From positions 1-49,296 of the forward strand of contig JBNGIO010005968.1 in the NCBI GenBank assembly GCA_049999805.1: DNA of 49,296 nucleotides, read 5' to 3'. Shown here in pieces: positions 34,987-46,796 of the stretch (positions are counted from its first letter, which is position 1; each line of letters begins with the position of its first letter). Below the pieces are notes generated by a model. That model made no database searches. It was not told the origin of the DNA and saw only the letters and a list, made by a program, of their open reading frames with translations. This DNA comes from Folioceros fuciformis (taxonomy: Eukaryota > Anthocerotophyta > Anthocerotopsida > Anthocerotales). The position numbers were made by a program, and so were the translations under genes.

Positions 34987-35703
34987 ATGATCAACTGCGA
35001 GGCCATTTCCTCCCTGGCTCCCACAACCCCCTCCACAACTCGCAAACTTGACTCGGATGAACCGGCGCCTCCATTTCTGACGGCTATACTGGACCATGAC
35101 ACAGCGCTGTCCTGTTCACTGTACCAGAAGGGCCTGACATGGAATCGGTACTACCTTCAGCTTCTGGAGTACTCTGGAGATGGCAGATTCTGGATCCCGG
35201 TCACTATAGCCATCTGGCTGGCTCCCTTTGCCGGGCATCTTAGCCTCAAGATCTTCAGTCGCAATCTTTTCCTAGGGTTGCTCCTCGATCTTGCGGTGGT
35301 TGGCTCACTGAAGCTCTTGGTTCGAAGGCCACGTCCAGTGTACAACCCAAAGGGAATGTTCGTTGTGGCCTCAGCAGACCATTGGTCATTTCCCAGTGGC
35401 CACTCCACCAGAGTTTTCCTGATTGCCACCTACTGCTGGCTGCACCTTCCTTTCTGGAAACACGTATTTTTGACATCTCTCACCCCTTCTCCCTCCAGTC
35501 TGGCCCCTCAACCCATCTGGCAGACCTCGCTTGCTGCAGTCCTTGCTTTGGTCTTCACTGGGACACTGTCGGCTTGGGCTCTGCTGACCGCTACTTCAAG
35601 AGTTCTGCTCGGTAGACATTACGTGCTGGATGTAGTGACTGGCTGCATTCTGGGTGTTTGCCAAGCTAGTTTCGTGCACTATTGTGTGCCATTGCAGCTA
35701 TGA
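34987..35703 (+). CDS. PAP2-superfamily lipid phosphatase, PLPP6-like
   Basis: A single exon of 238 aa with all three signatures of the PAP2 phosphatase superfamily: KLLVRRPRP, FPSGHSTR and SRVLLGRHYVLD. The wording around them (RYYLQLLEYSGDGRFW, VVGSLKLLVRRPRPVYN, VASADHWSFPSGH) follows PLPP6, the polyisoprenoid diphosphate and phospholipid phosphatase, and its plant homologues such as At4g22550. Likely substrates are isoprenyl diphosphates or lipid phosphates at the ER membrane. Several hydrophobic segments span the membrane. Between PSGH and SRVLL the loop is longer than in the animal protein and includes the polar stretch LTPSPSSLAPQPIWQ. This could be a true loop or a retained in-frame intron. 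The start is the first ATG after a stop-rich leader. Confidence 0.88.
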   Translation: MINCEAISSLAPTTPSTTRKLDSDEPAPPFLTAILDHDTALSCSLYQKGLTWNRYYLQLLEYSGDGRFWIPVTIAIWLAPFAGHLSLKIFSRNLFLGLLLDLAVVGSLKLLVRRPRPVYNPKGMFVVASADHWSFPSGHSTRVFLIATYCWLHLPFWKHVFLTSLTPSPSSLAPQPIWQTSLAAVLALVFTGTLSAWALLTATSRVLLGRHYVLDVVTGCILGVCQASFVHYCVPLQL

Positions 35704-35977
35704 AGAAAAAGAGTCTTCTGGAGTACGTGGAGTAAGACAGTAATCTATTCTCTCACTGCCACTCCAAACTCGCTCCACCGTGCGAATCAACGCAAATACA
35801 AAATGCATCTCTCTCCACGCAGTAGAATCTTCATGGTAGGTGACAATAGCACACAGAACGTATGAAGACCCGCTTTTTCTCAGTATCGGAATTTTAGGAC
35901 GAGTTCCAGAGGTGCATTATTTGCGTGTGCTCCCAACGCAACTTGTACCAGCTCTCGGAGTGGCCTGACATACCGAA

Positions 35978-38318
<2,341 letters not shown>

Positions 38319-38851
38319 TGTCATTGATAGGGTAGCTCCTGGACCTTCTTCACACAAGCTTTTGCGTATTCATGTGCTTGATAATGTGACGAGTAGTTGG
38401 GTAGTTGGAGCATGGTCTGGATGACCAAAATGTCATCCTGGGAACACCACCTCGATAGGAAGCCCGAAAGTGAACAATGAGCCTCAGATTGGGATTACTG
38501 TACGCGCGCACAAACAATTCTTGAGGTATTTTTGGGTATGTACACCGTGCTTATTTTGGGGCTCGAATCCGGCGGAGGAAGTGAGAGAAGTTCGTCTGAA
38601 GGCAATGGCCGTCAACCGACTCAACTGTTCACGCTTTACCGTACACCTTGCACGCTTCCAGCCAGCTTCAGGATCCGAAGATATAGGCCAATGGCGATCT
38701 TTAACTAGGCAAGTCGCGGATTCGATGCTGCCGGCTTGCCGCATTGTACCGGTCATAATCATGAACGTATGAGTATAGGACAAGATTCGAGCATATCAGT
38801 GAGCCTGTCGGACAGCCAGCTTGCTTCAATCGAGGTGCTGATACCACCACA
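38319..38851. other. Intergenic between convergent PAT and SWIB genes
   Basis: About 530 bases between two converging stops. Two overlapping frames of about 100 codons on opposite strands (38470-38783) look like mutual shadows. No known protein is recognisable. Confidence 0.4.
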
Positions 38852-40602
38852 TCAAGAGTTTCCCAGGCCATCGGCACCCTTCACTGGCCGTCGATTGAGG
38901 TAGCGAATGACAGCATCTTCCACCCTGCAACGCCAACGGGAAAACTTGTAAGTGGTCCCTCTCCAAGCAGAGAGTTAAATATGGCAAGGCAGGCGTGAAA
39001 ATCCGGAGGTCATACATACCAGGGCTGATTGTAGAAGTCCGACCGACGCTCCTTTTCGGCATTTCGGTTTGGTTGACCACTGACCATTTTCAGATCTCTA
39101 CTTTGGGATGCAATTAAGCCGTTGATGAAATCAACAGGTGAGTGGCTGAAACCAAGAAAGAAAGCTCTCCGCTTCCTGTGCTCATTGATTTTCCTTATAG
39201 AGGCACAGATGATCTCGTCGTAGTTGTCAATATCCCTGTGCTTTTCAATGTTTGCGAGAAAGTTGTTCATCTCCTTTTGCAGAGGAGCCGGAACATCCAC
39301 TGAAACATCGTAGCAAGATTGCCCTAGAGAAGAAAAACGAGGTGTCAGCAAGAGCGTCACACACAGGCGATCACCTATAGCTAGCTAGGCCCAGCCTCTA
39401 GCTCCCCCCTAAGGATACAAAGGTCAGGACAAACGTGTTACCTGCAGGGTTCCTGCCACTGACTTTGATGCGATGCTCAAGCTGAATGGGTTGAGGTGTT
39501 GAAAGATGCGGATGCAGTTTCTGGGCAACATAAGCAAACTTGATGGAATCGTCCTCAAGAATCTTGCGCAATGGTGGATCACAGTTGATGACCGTTGGGT
39601 CAGAGGGATTCTGGAGTTTCTTGCCCTTGATGTACTGCCATAGTGCAGCTATGATCCTGGGCCTGGTGTCCACCTCCACCCCGAGAAGCTCAGCAAGACT
39701 CTGAGACAATTTGAACCTCTCAGGACTGTAACTGAGCTCTAGCTTGATCTTGACGTTGAACTCCTTGTCCCCCTTCCTCTTGATCTCAAAACCCTCCACG
39801 GAGTTGTTGGTCCGTGCTCCATCCCAGACAATGGTGTTATTGTCCGGGTACAAGAGTGGATCCAAGTTAACTGATATCTTCTTAAAAAAGGAAGAGAACT
39901 TTGGCAGGTTGGCAGCCGCCTGAGAATCCAACCCAGCTTCGTCGAGAAGCCGTCCCATAATTCTAAGATTCCAAGACGGTCCATCCTGCGGTCTACCCCC
40001 TGGCAAATTCTGTGCGTGATCATTCACTTGGTTGTGGTAGGTATTGAAAATATACATCCTAAGAGTGCGTTGCATTCGAGGCGGGTTCCTATGTAGACTC
40101 CACGCACAAACAACCCACCACCAACACATCAATCATGCAGAACATCCCAGTTGGAACTGCCAAGTGAAAAGACGCTTCACAGCACATAGCACAAGGGCAG
40201 CTCCAACCAGAAAAGCCTTTACCTAACAGCCTCCTGAATGTCCAGCTTCTTGCGGGTGAGAGCGGCATCCACCCGAGCCTCGAACTCCAGCAGCTGCGTG
40301 TAGATAGCGGACTCCGGCAGCAGCGCTGCTATGCGTTCCGGCAGCTGCTTTTCTTGCACCTTGCGCTTCTTCCTGCGGGCAGCTGGAGCTAGCTCCTGAG
40401 CCTTGTAGGCGTTGTTAGTCACTGCTGCAGTGGACGCCACAGCCGACGACGGTGCTGGCCGCCCCCTCTTCTTGCTGGGAGCTGCCATGCCTTGGCCTCC
40501 ACCTCCAGTTGGTGGCGTTGCCACTCTGTTGTACACCGGGGACGGCGCCTGGCCGTAGGGTTGCATCTGCGCGCCTGACCCTGCTCCCTGCATCGCTGCC
40601 AT
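38852..40602 (-). CDS. SWI/SNF complex BAF60-type subunit with SWIB domain (CHC1-like)
   Basis: Four exons, 40602-40223, 40088-39442, 39323-39020 and 38924-38852, join in frame to 467 aa, ending VKGADGLGNS. Splices rebuild QEAVRNPPRMQRTLRMYIFN, GRNPAGQSCYDVSVDVP and NQPWVEDAVIRYLNRRP, all expected of the family. The N-terminal part is Gly/Gln/Pro-rich with KKRGRP, then a basic KARRKKRK-like patch. The SWIB/MDM2 domain lies around LSQSLAELLGVEVDTRPRII, AALWQYIKGKKLQ and INCDPPLRKILEDDSIKF. The C-terminal helical part (NNFLANIEKHRDID, INEHRKRRAFFLGF) matches BAF60/SMARCD proteins. It is a nuclear accessory subunit of SWI/SNF chromatin remodellers. It converges with PAT on its left. Confidence 0.93.
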
Positions 40603-42046
40603 CCCTGCTGCCGCAACTCACATGCTTGCCATCCTTCACAGCAGTGCCTGCAGGTCCTCCCTCCGTCTTCCGCCTCTCTATACGGCTGTTCACCACAGCA
40701 GAGGCCAATCGGAAAACCACAAGCACGTTTCCTCAGACCTGCCTCCTGATGCGTAGACGAGCTCAAGCACTTCTTTCCACTGCTCTTCGAGATCCCGACG
40801 CAAACAGCTGAGCCTTACGTATGGGTGCAGAAGGCATTCATTCCTGAGCTCCACCAAACTACCGAGGTAGTGCATCGTCCATACGCGAGCTAACAAATCG
40901 GTTCCCGCATGCCCACTAAACCAGGCACGATTCATACCTGTGAACGGGGTAGTTAATATTATTAGTCCTCCCTTAAGCACTAACATGTAGGTAAACACTG
41001 ATATTATTCAAATCATATTATATTATATAAAGTAACGTTCTACAAACTTTGCAACTTTGCAGAGAACGTCTCACATCAGGCTCTAGTGGAAGATTGCCTT
41101 GAAACAAATCTGGGCTCGGAGACTTCGGAGCCAAGATTATGGCGTTTACAACAGTTGGTAGTTTAGGGCTTCGAATTTGGGAAGCAGATCAACGCATATG
41201 GGGATGCTGCACTCTAACGAGCAGGGAATGGAGTCGAAGGGAGCACTCCCGACTTTCCTGGCACGCACCCGTAGCCGACTACTCAGCTCTCCACTTGCAA
41301 ATGCATTCCGTTGATCATCTTACTGCCGGTTGATGAGCAACCTTCCCGTCTCCTACCTCACTTACAGCCTCAATCCCTAGCCATGCATCTGCCACGCCCG
41401 AGACAGCTGTTGCACAAGGCTGCTGCACCGGCTCGACGCTACCAAAGCTCAGCCACAGTTCAACCTCAGGAGCCAAACCTAAGCGAATCGATTTGCCAGA
41501 CAGTTGTGCAATGACAGATCCTTAGCAATCTTCAGCAACTCTGCGATACGACGGCAAGGCATAACACAGGCTCCACACCCGCAACCACTGTCACCGCAGC
41601 CCCGACCCCGCCGTGCCACCTCTCCTCCTGGAGAGCTTTTGTGCTTAAAGACGAGACAAGTGTTGCACAACTTTGCCGAACCGACTAGCAGACGCTCGCG
41701 AAGCTCATCAGTCACCGACTACATGAGCGGAACTTACCCGATTCACTTCGCCACACAGCTACGCGATTCCAAATCGTTACAAATTCTGTGCACCGACTTC
41801 AGGTCAGGGCGCCACGTACGCTCCTCACCTCCGACCAACACAACACATCCCCGTCGCATTTGCAAGTAGCTGCAGAGCACGACCGGAGCCGCAGCTCCGG
41901 TCGGGCCATGCCACCGATCTACCGGGATACCTTTTGCTCTTCGAGGCAAGGCTTGTGCAACGTTGGTCCAGAGGCAAGCACGGTTGTACATTTTACACTC
42001 CAAAATTGTTCAAATTAAATCTAAATCTTACGCCATCGTATCAGAA
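40603..42046. other. Intergenic upstream of the SWIB gene
   Basis: About 1.4 kb. By position the left part is promoter and leader of the SWIB gene. A 102-codon minus-strand frame (40690-40998) and several plus-strand frames (41139-42003) have no recognisable homology. From about 41980 the sequence becomes AT-rich. Confidence 0.4.
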
Positions 42047-42409
42047 TTACTCCACTCCCGAAACATTAAATGTATGAAATATTCGCACAAAACACTTAAC
42101 GTTATTCCATACTCTTACGAACGTATGAAGTGCAAAGTCATGTGCCACCTGACCTCGATCTAACATACTTCTACAAAGAGGACATGTATTGCGGCCTTGG
42201 GCAACCCAACGATAGACACAATGGGAGTGAAATCTATGTCCACATGATCTCAATTGAGTCACACTAGACATTTCAGCTAGTTCTTCCATGGGATGATAAC
42301 ATATAGAGCAATCTTCTTGATTTGCTTCACCATCTCGATTTCCTTCACCATTTCGATTTGCTTCACCATCTCGATTTGCTTCACTATCTTGATTTGTAGG
42401 CTCAGACAT
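42047..42409 (-). CDS. Small RING-H2 zinc-finger protein, probable E3 ubiquitin ligase
   Basis: A single frame of 120 aa. The RING-H2 ligands are Cys34, Cys37, Cys56, His58, His61, Cys64, Cys76 and Cys79 (CSIC, SCGHRFHSHC, CPLC), with HSHCVYRWV between them. RING-H2 domains recruit E2 ubiquitin-conjugating enzymes, so this is probably an E3 ligase, but the substrate is unknown. Residues 8-31 are a low-complexity repeat of the unit EANRDG encoded by 18-base tandem repeats. There is no membrane segment. It sits in AT-rich DNA and has no intron. The C-terminal tail (about 40 residues, NVKCFVRIFHTFNV) has no known domain. Confidence 0.75.
   Translation of the reverse strand: MSEPTNQDSEANRDGEANRNGEGNRDGEANQEDCSICYHPMEELAEMSSVTQLRSCGHRFHSHCVYRWVAQGRNTCPLCRSMLDRGQVAHDFALHTFVRVWNNVKCFVRIFHTFNVSGVE
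42318..42400. repeat. 18-base tandem repeat inside the RING-H2 gene
   Basis: About four imperfect copies of an 18-base unit (ttcaccatctcgatttgc type on the plus strand) encode the EANRDG repeats. Such repeats expand and shrink easily. Confidence 0.75.
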
Positions 42410-44068
42410 CCTCTCAAGTAGCTAGGCAATCTTGTGTAGTCTGGAAGATGATTATCTCAAATCAAGCTCGCTACAATGTTGTACCCACAAAGAAGAGGTT
42501 GCTCATGGTCCACTTGGATATGAATGCTTCATTTCCCACATAGAGATCAGATAAGTACGTCATATATTTGTTGGATTGGTTGAGATAAGTAAACCAAGGA
42601 GAGGCATCGAAATGGGCCAATGTACATAAACTCATAGACTCAACCCAGTCCTTAAACTTAGAACAATGCAGTTATTGCCTACAAGGCTCCAATTCGAGGT
42701 AGTAAGTGAGTCGTAGATGTGAGCATGTATCTTCTCAGTAGGCTAAGAATTGTCCACAAGTTAATTGAGACAAGTGCTGCCACACCACATTGTCCATGCA
42801 TCACACCATTAGAACATGCCCACAACATTCCTCACTCTCGTACCCAATAGGCACACTGCATACCAAATAGAGCCACTCATATTAGGTCAGAGAGGCGACA
42901 TAGTGAGCACCACACTTCTCTACGTGCAAACAGCCTTGCAGGCATCCAAGGTGAGTGGACAGTCACGAACCTATGAGCACTCATATGGCCACAAAGTTTG
43001 CAATGCTCCTCACTAGTTGCCACGAAGATGCCTTCTACCCACCATTGTTGTGTGTGTGTAGGCTTATGTTTGTGTTGTTCTACATTTTTCCACCATGGAA
43101 GTTTAAGATACCATATCAATCGATTTGCATTCCAGGTTGTCCAACAGTTTTTAGAGTTGAAATATAAGAGGGTTGTAACCCTAAGATGGCCCTAAAAAAA
43201 AATTAGGGTTTACGGTTTCTATGCTCATCCAATTGTCATCACTTTTTCACTCAATATTTACATAAGTATTAGTATTAGTTACACATCAAACTTAAAATCC
43301 CTTAAAGCCCCTAGCACTTACACAAGCATTGAATAAATATAAATATCTCGTAAGTAGAAAAGTTTACTTACAATAATATCAAATTAGACTAAAGTAAAGG
43401 GTTGAAAATTTTTACTTATACTAAACAAAAATAAAAAAAGTAAAATTTCATTAACAAATAACCCCTTCTATTTCTAAGCTTAGCTACATGCTTTAAAGCA
43501 AGCCATTCCCTTCAAGCATACATACAGATTTTAGTGCAAAACCATAGTATACTAAATATAAACATTCTTTTTCACAATATTTATTTCCATATCTATTTTA
43601 AGTATTATTTTATAATTTATAAAATAATATATTTATAGTTTAGAAAGACTAGAAACAAAATTCTTACATCTAAGAACTAGAGGTTTTCAATCATAATATC
43701 AAATTTTATTCCAAAGGGGTATGAGTAGATTTTTTCATAATCTAGTATTTATTTCAAAATATATATATATAAGAATAAATAAATCAGAGTTATATCCCAT
43801 AATAGAGATGAGGTTATCCCTAGCCTTGATTTACCAAGATTATGTTTGTGTCCTTTAGTCTGCATTGAAATTTATTTAACAATAATTTAATGTAATCAAT
43901 TACATATTTGAATGCTTTATGTTTAAGTGCAAAACATCTTTAGCAATGTGGTAGCTATTATGTGTTAGGTTAATGATTCACATTACATGCAAATGCACCT
44001 CAAGTATTCGGAAGGTTCCCATAACAGCATATGAAACCTAACCTAGAGAACAGTTTGAATTTGGCCTA
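42410..44068. other. AT-rich gene-free DNA between RING-H2 and peroxidase genes
   Basis: About 1.65 kb. 43190-44060 is very AT-rich, with A and T runs and a TA dinucleotide tract at 43759-43771. No frame longer than about 80 codons resembles a protein. No terminal repeats or transposase remnants were recognised by eye. The 44000-44068 stretch is the likely peroxidase leader. Confidence 0.45.
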
Positions 44069-44704
44069 ATGGGTGGCTGTGAGTCCTCAACAGGCACAGG
44101 GCCACCACCCACAATATATGACTACTCTGTAGTTGATAGTGAAGGAAACAATGTCGATCTTAGTATATACAAGGGCAAATTACTGCTTGTGGTCAATGTG
44201 GCTGCCCAATGTGCATTAGCCAATTCTAATTACCAAGGATTAGCTGCGATATATGATAAGTTTAAGATTTTAGGGTTTGAAATTCTTGCTTTCCCAACTA
44301 ATCAATTTGCTAGTGGGTCTCCGTCGTCTAATCAAGAGACAGCAAGTTTGATTTGCACAAAGTTCAAGGCCCAATATCCTGTCTTTGGTAAGATAGAAGT
44401 GAATGGACCCAATACCCATCCCCTTTATCAATTTTTGAAATCAGGGAATGGATCTTCTTGGCTTGGGAACTATATTAAGTGGAACTTTACCAAGTTCTTG
44501 GTGGACACAAATGGGCATGTGGTTGCACGCTATGCTCCTACAACAAACCCAACTTGTCTTGAGAATTCTATTAAACAACAACTAGGAATGGTAGGGTTTC
44601 TTGCCCATATGATCATAATCTTACATTTTATGATTTTATTATTTTATGATGCTGGTTGTTTTAATTCTAACCCTAGCAATGCTCGTGCATGTATAGGGCA
44701 ATAA
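44069..44704 (+). CDS. GPX: Divergent glutathione peroxidase-like protein, intronless, membrane tail
   Basis: A 211-aa frame of the plant thioredoxin-dependent GPX family, which reduces hydroperoxides. Family landmarks: LLLVVNVAAQCALANSNYQG with the peroxidatic Cys48, FEILAFPTNQF, the resolving-type Cys96 in ICTKFKAQYPVFGKI, and IKWNFTKFLVD with Trp138 and Asn139. Departures: the catalytic Gln of the usual FGGQEP block is absent (FASGSPSS here), FPCNQF has become FPTNQF, and CGLTNSNY has become CALANSNY. The N-terminus MGGCESS fits N-myristoylation at Gly2 and palmitoylation at Cys4. After the normal family end (about residue 173) comes a hydrophobic tail (HMIIILHFMILLFY) and 18 more residues. 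Plant GPX genes usually have several introns; this has none, and it lies in AT-rich DNA. It could be a retrocopy, an active variant, or a decaying gene. Confidence 0.82.
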   Translation: MGGCESSTGTGPPPTIYDYSVVDSEGNNVDLSIYKGKLLLVVNVAAQCALANSNYQGLAAIYDKFKILGFEILAFPTNQFASGSPSSNQETASLICTKFKAQYPVFGKIEVNGPNTHPLYQFLKSGNGSSWLGNYIKWNFTKFLVDTNGHVVARYAPTTNPTCLENSIKQQLGMVGFLAHMIIILHFMILLFYDAGCFNSNPSNARACIGQ

Positions 44705-45425
44705 TTTTTATCTGGGACAACTTCTTCAAAGCTGGAATACAGATGGTACTTGTTGTTAATTAAACAAAATTGTACACTATGATGTGAAGATAGGAGTATT
44801 CTTTATTATGTTAGCAGTGTATATGACAACCTAAGATAAATGCTATGATGAGACAAGTTTTAGCAACACCAGGAGATAAGAGGTTAGTTAAAAAAACTAT
44901 ATGTTCTTATTTTGAGTCAGCAATAATTAGTCTTTATTTTCCTGACCACAAAGTTCTCACATCCAGGTGGGTTTCCAAATGATAAAGAGTAAAATTATTA
45001 CAACTAAAGTAGTAAATTAATAAATGAATAAAATTTAAGGAGGCAGTGGAGATGCGGGCCCTAAATCATGAGCCAAGTAGTTATTAATCATAAATAATTG
45101 ACATGGATATTAGTCATAAATAATTCTTTTATTTTAATTAGGTTTCTTTAAGGTTTTAATTTTACGATTTATCCTTAAAATGTTTGTTGTTAGACTGCTG
45201 CTGTGAGATTGTTTTCTTTTTAACAAAAATATCATGTTCTAAAACGGAGAGGTTGTATATATAACATCAAGTGGATAGAGACGTCTCCAAAAGCGTCGTG
45301 AATCGCATCTACACCAAGGTAAGGTGCGGCATTGTCCCTTTCAAGCGTAGAGATGTTTGATACCGAGTACGAAGTGCGAATTGGATGTGAGGGCTTGCTG
45401 CCAGTGGTGCAGCGCTTGCACTCGA
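44705..45425. other. AT-rich flank and composition boundary
   Basis: About 700 bases of AT-rich DNA to about 45240, after which composition becomes balanced. No gene is supported. No poly-A tract is visible after the peroxidase stop. Confidence 0.45.
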
Positions 45426-45926
45426 TCAAGCCTCACATTTGCAAATGGAGTTGCAATCGTACGTGGGGACTGCCTGAGCCAACTCCACCTGTGACTCCCG
45501 CAATTCGGCTCCCAGACTCAGCGACATCCCTGAGGCCGGTGCAGATGCGAACGGATCAGGAAGGTCTGGAGTGAAACCCGTGCCTTCCTCAGGCGGGGAG
45601 GGAGGCGGGATGATGTAGAGATCTGGAGGCGGAGGAGTGCTGCCGTCCGGGCCAGGAGGATAGTTGCAGGCACAGTTCCCGATCTCGCAGTAGTATTTGT
45701 CGCCGCAAGGCCCGTCGCAGACCGCCCCCCACGCCAGCCGAGTGTCCGACTCGCTTGCCAGTAGTCCCAGACGCGGAACAGTTCTCGGAAAGGGAGGCGA
45801 GGTGCCTGCGGCGCTATGCACCAAAGCCACCGTAAGGAGCGGCAAGACAAGAGAAAAGGCATGAGCATGACCGTATCTCGCCATCTCGTTCGTTTCCTGC
45901 TCACGACTTACGTTTCTGTTTGCCAT
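45426..45926 (-). CDS. Small secreted Cys/Pro-rich protein
   Basis: A 166-aa frame with no family I recognise. If translation starts at the second Met (codon 15, MARYGHAH), the protein opens with a signal peptide (FSLVLPLLTVALVHSAAG); the first Met at 45926 leaves 14 extra polar residues. Eight Cys follow, at residues 70, 74, 80, 85, 87, 158, 162 and 164: a cluster (VCDGPCGDKYYCEIGNCACNYP) and a C-terminal pair cluster (DCNSICKCEA). They are joined by a Pro-rich spacer (STPPPPDLYIIPPPSPPEEG). An even number of Cys in a secreted protein suggests disulphides. It could be a cell-wall or defence-type peptide precursor, which is a guess. It has no introns as drawn. Confidence 0.5.
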   Translation of the reverse strand: MANRNVSREQETNEMARYGHAHAFSLVLPLLTVALVHSAAGTSPPFPRTVPRLGLLASESDTRLAWGAVCDGPCGDKYYCEIGNCACNYPPGPDGSTPPPPDLYIIPPPSPPEEGTGFTPDLPDPFASAPASGMSLSLGAELRESQVELAQAVPTYDCNSICKCEA

Positions 45927-46796
45927 ATGTACTCGCGGTTGAGGGGAATCTGTAGCTATGGAAAGCCGTGCTGGTTGTTGAACAACTGCTGATGGAATAG
46001 ATGCTGCTTGGCTTGACTTGCCCTTCGGATCCAGAACAAGATGTTATAGCTTTCCTGTTATCCCTTCTCGGAGAACAAGGAATTCCATGAGGTACTGTTC
46101 ATGTTGGTTCTTCGTAACCTGAATTGAAAGGACAAGCATGGCGTTTAAGAGCAAACAATACGTCACGGGACGACCTCAAGACGACGAATTCAAGAGAAAA
46201 GAATTGACTACGTTGACTACCGATTACACGGAAACAGACAAAACTGACACCCTCGGGCCAACGGAGATACTGTACTCTTCTGCCCTGCGGCTAGCTTGAA
46301 ACATTCCCGTCTCATCTTCCCACAGTTCCTCCTCCAATTGCAGAAAAGATGAGCTGCTAACTTTGCAGCCGATGTGAACATGGATCAGAACTTAGGCATT
46401 AAAGAGATCCAAACGCTAGAGCAGCTCCCATCCGAAGAGAACAAAGAGATGGCGGTGAATAAGGATGACGCTGGATGCCTTGACATCTCCAGAGTTCAAG
46501 TGTTGGCAATATGAAATTCAGACTACCACATAAACATGTGGGAGAGATCAGAGCCCTGCTTGCGAGCCAGGAAGAGCATGACCCTGCCTCTCGCCCTCGG
46601 AAGCCTTGAATGTCCGCAACCGCGACAAGGACATCTGCATTATTAGGGTTTTCATAAACACAGACCAGACAAATTGTCTCGTAGCTGAGAAGTCCTGAAG
46701 CGAAGTTTAGAGGAAAGCTGGAGCTGGGGGACTGTTTGTCAGAGACCATTTGCTCGTTTGAGGTGAAAACTTAGACTGGTGGAATTACGGATGCTA
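45927..46796. other. Intergenic with a 53-codon open frame
   Basis: About 870 bases. It should hold the promoter of the Cys-rich gene and the 3' end of the membrane-protein gene. A polar 53-codon frame on the plus strand (46138-46299) opens with MAFKSKQYVTGRPQDDEFKR and has no known match. It is too short to support as a gene. Confidence 0.35.

Noticed and set aside
38470-38783. Two mirrored 100-codon frames between PAT and SWIB
   Set aside because: They overlap each other on opposite strands, lie between convergent stops and resemble nothing known.
40690-40998. 102-codon minus-strand frame upstream of the SWIB gene
   Set aside because: No recognisable domain, and it overlaps the expected promoter; not supported as an exon.
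43190-44060. Possible transposable element in AT-rich DNA
   Set aside because: I found no terminal inverted or long direct repeats and no transposase or polymerase remnant by eye.
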